Shown one piece after another: positions 5,892 through 11,089 of a DNA stretch of 11,089 nt. The position numbers and the translations under genes were made by a program. Origin of the DNA: Christensenella sp. UBA1259 (GTDB lineage Bacteria; Bacillota; Clostridia; Christensenellales; Borkfalkiaceae); assembly GCA_002308755.1 (NCBI GenBank), contig DBVR01000018.1:2850-13938 (forward strand), given 5' to 3'. The stretch's first letter is position 1, and the number at the start of each line of letters is the position of its first letter. Below the pieces are notes generated by a model. It was not told the DNA's origin, made no database searches, and was given only the letters and a program-made list of their open reading frames with translations.

Positions 5892-7580
5892 ATGCCGCAG
5901 GACGCTTTTACTCTTCGGTATTTATGCGAAGAACTCAACGGAATATTTTCGGAAGGAAAAGTCAACCGTATAACACAACCTACGGCTGACAGTTCCGTCT
6001 TTACGGTTTTTACGAAAAAAGGCGTCGTAAAAAAACTGTTGCTGGACGTTTCGCCGTCTTCCCCGAGAATAGGGGTTATCGAAGAAGAGCCCGAACAGAC
6101 GATACTTTCCAGCAATTTCAATATGCTTTTGAAAAAGCACCTTCTTTCCGCGACGCTGAAAGGCGTATCTATGGTCGGGTTCGACAGAATAGTGAAGATA
6201 GATTTTTTGCCGTCGGCGGAAATTTTCGACGCTCCGCCGAAAACTTTATACGTCGAACTTATGGGCAGGTATTCCAACGTGATACTCACGGAAAACGGCG
6301 TGGTACTCGGCGGTAACAGGGGAATAAACTCTCTCGACAACAACGTAAGACCGCTTATCTGCGGAAGAAAGTACGTCCTGCCGCCCGTGGGCGACAAAAA
6401 ACAGCCGTGGGATTCTTCGCTTAAAGAAACGTTTTCGGGTTTTGCGGGAGATGTTTCCGCTATGCTGTGCGCTAACGTGCAGGGGATAGCCCCGTCCACC
6501 GCAAAGGAAATAGAAACCAAATATTTCGGCAAGTTCGAAGAATACGACGGAGATAAATTTTTCGCTTTTTTGAACGACTATCTTTTTAATACGCCGCTTA
6601 CGCCCTGTACCGTTACGGAAAACGGGGAGATAAAGGACGTTATGGTTTATCCTTACGAGAACTTATCGGGTGAAAAGACATTTTTCGACGCGTTGTATCT
6701 TGCCGAAGAGAAATATTTTGGGGCGAAAAGCACTAAAAAAGCCTTCGGCGAACTGTATACGCGCCTTTTATCGAAGACGGAAACGGCGATAAAAAAGGCA
6801 AAAAAACGGCTTGCGGCGATAACCGCCCGCGAAAAAGACGCCGACTCCGCCGAAGAAAACAAGATAAAGGCGGATATCATACTTTCCAACGTCCATAAAA
6901 TACCCGCGGGCGCGGAAGAAGCGGAACTTTTTAATTATTACGACGGAACCACGTTAAAGATTTCGCTTGACAAGCGACTTTCGGCGGCGCAGAACGCGCA
7001 GAATTATTACAAAAAGTACGCCAAGCAAAAAAGGGCGAAGGTCGCGCTTTTGTCCGAAAGAGAGACCGCCGAAAAGGAACTCGACTATTTAACAGGCGTT
7101 TCGGAAGAAATACGCCTTGCCGAAAGTACGGCGGACCTTAAAGCGGTGAGAGAAGAACTTGCCGTCGCGGGGATAATAAAAGACAACGCGCCGAAGCGCG
7201 GTAAAAAAGAAACGAAGACTTTTGCGAGAACCTACGAAATAGACGGGTTCAGGGTAAAAGCGGGCAGAAACAACGTTGAAAACGACGAGATAACTTTCTC
7301 CGCAAAACCGAACGATATTTGGCTGCACGCCAAAGACTATCACTCTTCGCACGTCGTCATAGAAACCGAAGGTAAGAAAGCGGGGGATAAAACGCTTATA
7401 GCCGCGGCGGAAATATGTGCCTACTATTCCAAAGGCAGGGAAGGCGGCAAGACAGAGATAGTGTACACCGAGAGAAAGAACGTGAAGAAACCGCCCAAGT
7501 CGAAGTTGGGTTTTTGCACTTACGTCAATTTTAAGTCGGTAACGGTGAAACCCGACCCGCACCTTTCGGAACTTAAATAG
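5892..7580 (+). CDS. rqcH: RqcH/Rqc2-type ribosome quality control protein (NFACT family)
   Basis: RqcH binds stalled 50S subunits with peptidyl-tRNA and recruits alanyl-tRNA to add C-terminal poly-alanine tags for degradation; older annotation is fibronectin-binding protein FbpA. The 562-residue product has the expected order. The NFACT-N domain begins MPQDAFTLRYLCEEL with the EGKVNRI motif and carries Asp98-Arg99, matching the Asp97-Arg98 pair essential in B. subtilis RqcH. A helix-hairpin-helix-like stretch lies near 193-212, charged coiled-coil segments at about 290-330 and 365-430 (LSAAQNAQNYYKKY is a family hallmark), and the NFACT-R domain at about 447-555 with DIWLHAKD. In NFACT-R the usual IPGSHV is YHSSHV (483-488), a local divergence. 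The gene follows the pseudouridine synthase by one base, with AAGG about 12 bases before its start. Its tail overlaps spoIIE by 8 bases on the opposite strand, and no terminator is visible. Confidence 0.93.
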   Translation: MPQDAFTLRYLCEELNGIFSEGKVNRITQPTADSSVFTVFTKKGVVKKLLLDVSPSSPRIGVIEEEPEQTILSSNFNMLLKKHLLSATLKGVSMVGFDRIVKIDFLPSAEIFDAPPKTLYVELMGRYSNVILTENGVVLGGNRGINSLDNNVRPLICGRKYVLPPVGDKKQPWDSSLKETFSGFAGDVSAMLCANVQGIAPSTAKEIETKYFGKFEEYDGDKFFAFLNDYLFNTPLTPCTVTENGEIKDVMVYPYENLSGEKTFFDALYLAEEKYFGAKSTKKAFGELYTRLLSKTETAIKKAKKRLAAITAREKDADSAEENKIKADIILSNVHKIPAGAEEAELFNYYDGTTLKISLDKRLSAAQNAQNYYKKYAKQKRAKVALLSERETAEKELDYLTGVSEEIRLAESTADLKAVREELAVAGIIKDNAPKRGKKETKTFARTYEIDGFRVKAGRNNVENDEITFSAKPNDIWLHAKDYHSSHVVIETEGKKAGDKTLIAAAEICAYYSKGREGGKTEIVYTERKNVKKPPKSKLGFCTYVNFKSVTVKPDPHLSELK

Positions 7581-9861
7581 CGGGACGCGACTTTTTGAAT
7601 ATTCTTACGGCGAGAGCGGTCATATCGTCTTTTCTTCCGCCGCCGTCTAATTCTATCGCCTTATTTAACACCTGTTCCGCAAGGGACTGGGGATTTAATG
7701 CGGGCACGATCCTTATAAAATCCACCATATCGCCCGAAGAACCGAAGGCGTCGGAAACGCCGTCGGTAACCAGAAGTACCATATCCCCGTCGTTTAAGTC
7801 GGTCTTGCAGACGGAAGGTTTTAAGTCGTTGACGATGCCGAGCGGCAGGGTGTTTCCTTCTACAATCCTTACTCTTCCTTCGTTTATGATGAACCCGTAG
7901 GGCGAACCGTATTTTATGAAGTCAGCGCCGCACTTTTTCAGGTCTATCACCGCCACGTCGAGCGCGGTGAAACTGTCGTCGGTGTTCACTGCGAGCAGTT
8001 TATTGACGGTGGTAAGTATAAGGTCGCTGTTCATACCCGCCTTGTAAAAACTTTCTATCAGCGAAAGGGAAACGGAAGAAACGTTTTCGGCGTTCCTGCC
8101 GCTACCCATTCCGTCGGACAGGGCGACGAGAAACTTCTCGTCGTTTATTCGTATTACCGAGTGAGTGTCGCCGCTTATTTCCGAGCCGTCTTTCACGGCC
8201 TTTGCTATTCCGAACACGGCGTCGAACCCCGCCGCGCGCTTGAAACTGACGTATATTTTTTCTTCGGTTATATCGTTCTTTTCGGCTATCGTCATATCGC
8301 ATCCCACGGTCTTTACGATAACGTCCGTAAGGGCTTTTACGGAAAATTCTTTTACCGAAAGGATCATACTTACGACGAGCCTTTCGTTTTCGCCGAAAAT
8401 AAGTATTTCGCTTGCAAAAAACCCGTTCTTATAAAGTTCGTCGGAAAGTTTTCTTTCGAGTTTGTTCTGGTATTTTAATAGCGCCCCCGATTCCAGCGCG
8501 AGCCCTTTAAGTATTTCCGCTACGCCCGTCGCTTCTTCCGCGATAAGTTCTCTTCCGCTCGCCACGTTCATAACGTTTATGGTGTAAGCGCGGTATTCCG
8601 CCAGCATTTTATTGAGTCCGAATATTATTTCGTTGGGATGCACGCAGTTTTTGGACATTTCCGCGGGGAAGTCTATAAGCGAGACCTTACCTTTCGCCAC
8701 GCCTATGTCTATCATAGTCTTTAAGCCGTAAAGGATATCTTTCTGTTCCCTTAAACACCGCGCCTTGAATTTACACGTCTTGCACACCGAACGGGTGATC
8801 TGTTCTTCCATGTTCTTTTTGGCTTTCTCTTCGGTAACGCCGGACTTTTTAAAGGCGTTGAAAGCGACGGACATTTCGGTGAAAACTCCGGAAAGTTCGT
8901 ACAGGCGGTTGGAAAGCATCAGTCTGTTGCGGTTTATCGCCATGCGCACGAGTTGTCTTTCTTTAAAAGACGAAAGTTTTTCCTTGACGGCTTTAAGAGG
9001 CGCGGGAGGGATCATGATAAAACTGAACGCCCCCGTTGCGACGGGCAGGTATTCGTAAAAGGTATAGGCTTCGTAAATGCCGAAGACCGCGAAAGCAATA
9101 TAGTCCGCAACCACGATAAAAAGTGCGGAAACGTAGCGCGAAAGACCTTTAAAAGTATCGGCGGCTATCCCGTATATAAGGGTTACCGCGACGTATTCGA
9201 CGTCGCCGAAAAACACCGCAAGGCTGACGCCTAAAATAGCGGAAATAAAAGTCGCCGTGCCGAACCTGAAAAAGTAACAGCATAAAAGTATCAAAAACAC
9301 GCTTACGCCTTTCCATACTATCGGATCTATGAGATTGCAGACGCCGATCCCCAGCGCAACAGTCATCGCCGCGACGGAGAGAAGTTCTTCGTAAGAGTAC
9401 TTGAATTTCAGACCTTTTTGCGAAACGGCTTTGCAGGCTATAAACGAAAACACGGTAAGGGCGCAGTTTATTAAGAACACGAGCAGTCTTTTTTCCGTCG
9501 AACACGGCGTTTCGGTATCGCCCAAAACGACGAAACCCGTAAGGGCTATGCAGGCGATAATTATCGCGGAAAATATATTTTTATAGGGAAATTTCTTACA
9601 GAGCAGAAAATAGACGATATTCACTCCCGCCGTTATCGCCGCGGAAGCGAGAAGTCCCGTGGCTTTTACCACCACAAAAGAAAGGATAAAGAGAACGGGA
9701 CTCAATATAAACGAACCGCCGAGATAAAGGTCTGCGGAAAGTAAAGCCGCAGAATACGGAAAAGTGCGCTTTTCCAGAGAGTTCAGTAAGAGAAAAAGAC
9801 CGAACAGGGCGGAATATTTTAAGACCGAAAGGTAGTTTAATGATAAAAAGCGTTTTTTCAT
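7573..9861 (-). CDS. spoIIE: Stage II sporulation protein E, membrane-bound PP2C-type phosphatase
   Basis: SpoIIE sits at the asymmetric septum in sporulating Firmicutes and dephosphorylates SpoIIAA, releasing sigma-F in the forespore. The 762-residue product has a membrane domain with about ten hydrophobic segments (about 12-285), a regulatory domain with a CxxCxxxxxC cluster (Cys360, Cys363, Cys369), and a PP2C domain (about 545-755). Metal-binding and catalytic motifs are present: SGD (Asp565), LSDGMGSG (Asp583), TDG (Asp700) and KDDMT (Asp745-Asp746). Length and layout match SpoIIE (827 residues in B. subtilis) with a somewhat shorter front. The start Met is preceded only by a weak AAG-type ribosome site, so starting efficiency may be low. 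It is a lone gene, convergent with rqcH and divergent from ddh. Its presence indicates descent from, and probably retention of, endospore formation, though SpoIIE alone does not prove it. Confidence 0.95.
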   Translation of the reverse strand: MKKRFLSLNYLSVLKYSALFGLFLLLNSLEKRTFPYSAALLSADLYLGGSFILSPVLFILSFVVVKATGLLASAAITAGVNIVYFLLCKKFPYKNIFSAIIIACIALTGFVVLGDTETPCSTEKRLLVFLINCALTVFSFIACKAVSQKGLKFKYSYEELLSVAAMTVALGIGVCNLIDPIVWKGVSVFLILLCCYFFRFGTATFISAILGVSLAVFFGDVEYVAVTLIYGIAADTFKGLSRYVSALFIVVADYIAFAVFGIYEAYTFYEYLPVATGAFSFIMIPPAPLKAVKEKLSSFKERQLVRMAINRNRLMLSNRLYELSGVFTEMSVAFNAFKKSGVTEEKAKKNMEEQITRSVCKTCKFKARCLREQKDILYGLKTMIDIGVAKGKVSLIDFPAEMSKNCVHPNEIIFGLNKMLAEYRAYTINVMNVASGRELIAEEATGVAEILKGLALESGALLKYQNKLERKLSDELYKNGFFASEILIFGENERLVVSMILSVKEFSVKALTDVIVKTVGCDMTIAEKNDITEEKIYVSFKRAAGFDAVFGIAKAVKDGSEISGDTHSVIRINDEKFLVALSDGMGSGRNAENVSSVSLSLIESFYKAGMNSDLILTTVNKLLAVNTDDSFTALDVAVIDLKKCGADFIKYGSPYGFIINEGRVRIVEGNTLPLGIVNDLKPSVCKTDLNDGDMVLLVTDGVSDAFGSSGDMVDFIRIVPALNPQSLAEQVLNKAIELDGGGRKDDMTALAVRIFKKSRPAI

Positions 9862-9902
9862 AATTACGCTTGATATTTTAAATCACAAAGGGCGATAAAT
9901 TT

Positions 9903-9919
9903 TGTCGGATTTTATCCGA
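9903..9919. promoter_or_regulatory. Possible Spo0A-like box and short palindrome upstream of spoIIE
   Basis: TGTCGGA (9903-9909) differs from the Spo0A box TGTCGAA at one base and lies about 42 bases upstream of the spoIIE start. It overlaps a 6-base-pair palindrome, TCGGAT-TTT-ATCCGA (9905-9919). Spo0A is known to drive spoIIE in Bacillus. A 7-base near-match has weak statistical weight, so this is only suggestive. Confidence 0.25.
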
Positions 9920-9921
9920 AA

Positions 9922-9968
9922 CGGGTAGAAAGGGTAGAAACGTAAACGATAAACGAAACGAATACCCG
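9922..9968. repeat. Repeat cluster: tandem GGGTAGAAA, AAACG copies and CGGGTA/TACCCG inverted pair
   Basis: The 9-base unit GGGTAGAAA occurs twice head-to-tail without a mismatch (9923-9931, 9932-9940). AAACG follows three times (9944-9948, 9951-9955, 9956-9960). CGGGTA (9922-9927) pairs with TACCCG (9963-9968) as an inverted repeat around this block. It lies on the spoIIE side of the divergent intergenic region, upstream of the ddh promoter, where operator sites would be expected. No known regulator site is recognised. Confidence 0.5.
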
Positions 9969-9995
9969 ATATAATTATTCGTTGTGCAAAATCGG

Positions 9996-10024
9996 TTGAT
10001 TTTTTTGCGTTGCGATAGTACAAT
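9996..10024 (+). promoter_or_regulatory. Sigma-70/SigA-type promoter of ddh
   Basis: A -35 TTGATT (9996-10001) and -10 TACAAT (10019-10024) are separated by the ideal 17 bases. The ddh start is 30 bases beyond the -10, with AAAGG at 10039-10043 as the ribosome site, so the leader is very short and has no room for a riboswitch. Confidence 0.78.
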
Positions 10025-10054
10025 GAAAGAAAAACCGTAAAGGCGGAAATATCT

Positions 10055-11029
10055 ATGATAAAAGTCGGAATAGTGGGTTACGGCAATCTCGGCAGGGGCG
10101 CGGCGCTGGCTGTGAAAAGATCGGAAGATATGGAGTGCGTGGGAATATTTACCCGTCGCGATCCCGAAAAGATATCGCCCGAGACGGGGGATAAAACGTA
10201 TCCCGTAAGCGAACTTAAAAATTTCAAAGGTAAAATAGACGTTCTTTTGCTTTGCGGCGGGAGCGCGACGGATCTTCCCGAAACTTCCGCGGGGTATCTT
10301 AAAGATTTTAACACGGTGGATACCTTCGATACCCACGCGAAGATTCCCGAATACCTGAAAAAACTCGACGCGACGGCAAAGGAAAACGGTACTCTCGGTG
10401 CGATAAGCATAGGCTGGGATCCCGGCGTGTTTTCTCTTTCGAGATTGCTTTTCGGTTCGGTGCTTCCGAACGGCAAGGACTATACTTTCTGGGGCAAAGG
10501 CGTTTCGCAGGGGCACAGCGACGCGATAAGAAGAATAAAGGGCGTTAAAGACGCCGTTCAGTTCACCGTTCCGATAGAAGACGCGGTAAACTCGGTAAGA
10601 AGGGGCGAAAATCCCGAACTTTCGGCGGCGCAAAAACATTTGCGCGAGTGTTTCGTCGTGGCGGAAGACGATGCGGACAGGGCGGAAATAGAAAAGGCGA
10701 TAAAGGAAATGCCCAACTATTTTGCCGACTACAACGTTACCGTAACTTTCGTTTCGGAAGAAGAGCTTAAAGAAAAGCGCGGCAAACTGCCACACGGCGG
10801 ATTCGTAATAAGGTCGGGCGAGACGTCGGATTCGACGTCTATGCTATTAGAACTTTCCTTGAAACTCGATTCCAACCCCGAATTTACGGGGAGCGTGCTT
10901 GCGGCGTACGCAAGGGCGGTGGCGAAAATGGCGAAGGAAGGAAAGACTGGCGCTATTACGGCTTTCGATATACCCTTTAGATATTTATCGCCTTTAAGTT
11001 ACGAAGAACAGGTAAAAACGCTTTTATAA
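10055..11029 (+). CDS. ddh: meso-Diaminopimelate dehydrogenase
   Basis: Catalyses the NADPH-dependent, one-step reductive amination of tetrahydrodipicolinate to meso-diaminopimelate, bypassing the succinylase, acetylase and aminotransferase branches; the product feeds peptidoglycan and lysine synthesis. The 324-residue length fits the family (320 in Corynebacterium glutamicum). The Rossmann motif GYGNLGRG lies at residues 8-15, and family motifs GGSATDLPE (68-76), FDTHAKIPEY (91-100), GWDPGVFS (120-127) and WGKGVSQGHSDAIRRI (146-161) are all in place, as is MPHGG-like LPHGG further on. No truncation or missing motif is apparent. It has its own promoter and is divergent from spoIIE. No other lysine-pathway gene is in view, so it appears to be transcribed alone or to lead an operon that continues past the window. 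Confidence 0.95.
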   Translation: MIKVGIVGYGNLGRGAALAVKRSEDMECVGIFTRRDPEKISPETGDKTYPVSELKNFKGKIDVLLLCGGSATDLPETSAGYLKDFNTVDTFDTHAKIPEYLKKLDATAKENGTLGAISIGWDPGVFSLSRLLFGSVLPNGKDYTFWGKGVSQGHSDAIRRIKGVKDAVQFTVPIEDAVNSVRRGENPELSAAQKHLRECFVVAEDDADRAEIEKAIKEMPNYFADYNVTVTFVSEEELKEKRGKLPHGGFVIRSGETSDSTSMLLELSLKLDSNPEFTGSVLAAYARAVAKMAKEGKTGAITAFDIPFRYLSPLSYEEQVKTLL

Positions 11030-11033
11030 AGCG
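11019..11033 (+). terminator. Weak hairpin spanning the ddh stop codon
   Basis: CGCTTT (11019-11024) and AAAGCG (11028-11033) form a 6-base-pair stem around the loop TAT, overlapping the stop codon. The following DNA is A/T-rich (a TTTTT run at 11045-11049), but the run is not adjacent to the stem, so this is a poor terminator candidate. An alternative pairing joins GCGCAT (11031-11036) with ATGCGC (11074-11079). Confidence 0.25.
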
Positions 11034-11049
11034 CATAAAAATTATTTTT

Positions 11050-11086
11050 GCATACATATTATTTTTAGCGCTAATGCGCGGTATGC
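11050..11086. repeat. Inverted repeat GCATAC/GTATGC at the right edge
   Basis: GCATAC (11050-11055) is mirrored by GTATGC (11081-11086) across 25 bases that include a smaller GCGC-TAAT-GCGC hairpin (11068-11079). It could be part of a terminator for ddh or a leader of the next gene. The window ends three bases later, so its full extent cannot be judged. Confidence 0.35.
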
Positions 11087-11089
11087 GAA

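Noticed and set aside
5645..6532. A 295-codon minus-strand frame across the pseudouridine synthase and rqcH
   Set aside because: It spans two well-identified sense genes, has no motif, and its Ser/Pro-rich composition is expected from antisense reading.
9969..9981. A match to the SigH -10 element (AACGAATAA on the minus strand) upstream of spoIIE
   Set aside because: No AGGA-type -35 element lies at the required distance, and the site is about 110 bases from the start. A short A/T-rich match alone is not evidence.
9862..10054. tRNA genes near spoIIE, as found beside spoIIE in Bacillus
   Set aside because: No cloverleaf, T-arm GGTTCRA box or CCA end is visible in this interval.
9878..10795. 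A 305-codon open frame on the minus strand across ddh
   Set aside because: ddh is certain from its motifs. The antisense product is rich in Arg, Phe and Tyr without domain features, typical of a shadow frame.

Overview
The window looks like chromosomal DNA from an anaerobic, spore-lineage Firmicute (class Clostridia), probably an uncultured gut-type relative of the Christensenellales. The class assignment rests on an oxygen-sensitive class III ribonucleotide reductase, a full-length SpoIIE, an RqcH homologue and a diaminopimelate dehydrogenase. The order-level guess is inference from style only. Base composition and codon use look uniform throughout. I see no insertion sequence, integrase, CRISPR array, tRNA or rRNA, so this is a core-type region and not an island. 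No stretch longer than about 200 bases lacks a gene.

Left part (1-2340). The window opens inside the anaerobic ribonucleotide reductase gene nrdD. Its product carries a glutaredoxin-like domain fused to the C-terminus, after the glycyl radical region. The stop codon overlaps the start of a thioredoxin-reductase-like flavoprotein gene (TGATG). Together they look like a dedicated electron chain for making deoxynucleotides: flavoprotein, tethered redoxin, reductase. The flavoprotein keeps its FAD and CxxC motifs but has lost the usual NADPH-binding signatures, so its electron donor is in doubt. A strong hairpin follows and probably terminates transcription from both sides.

Middle (2366-7580). 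A MntP/YtaF-family membrane protein gene runs leftwards. Divergent from it, behind a near-consensus sigma-70-type promoter, is a large predicted surface protein with a signal peptide, beta-rich ectodomain and C-terminal membrane anchor; I do not recognise its family. A strong terminator follows, ending only 10 bases before the next start codon. Then come an RluA-family pseudouridine synthase gene and rqcH (bacterial ribosome quality control), almost touching and both concerned with the ribosome.

Right part (7573-11089). spoIIE, the sporulation phosphatase gene, runs leftwards and overlaps the tail of rqcH by 8 bases. It is divergent from ddh, which makes meso-diaminopimelate for peptidoglycan and lysine. 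The 193-base region between them has a good ddh promoter and a cluster of short direct and inverted repeats on the spoIIE side. The window ends just after ddh in small inverted repeats.

The most interesting point is the nrdD-redoxin fusion coupled to a flavoprotein without an evident NADPH site. I did not find a wholly unknown system.
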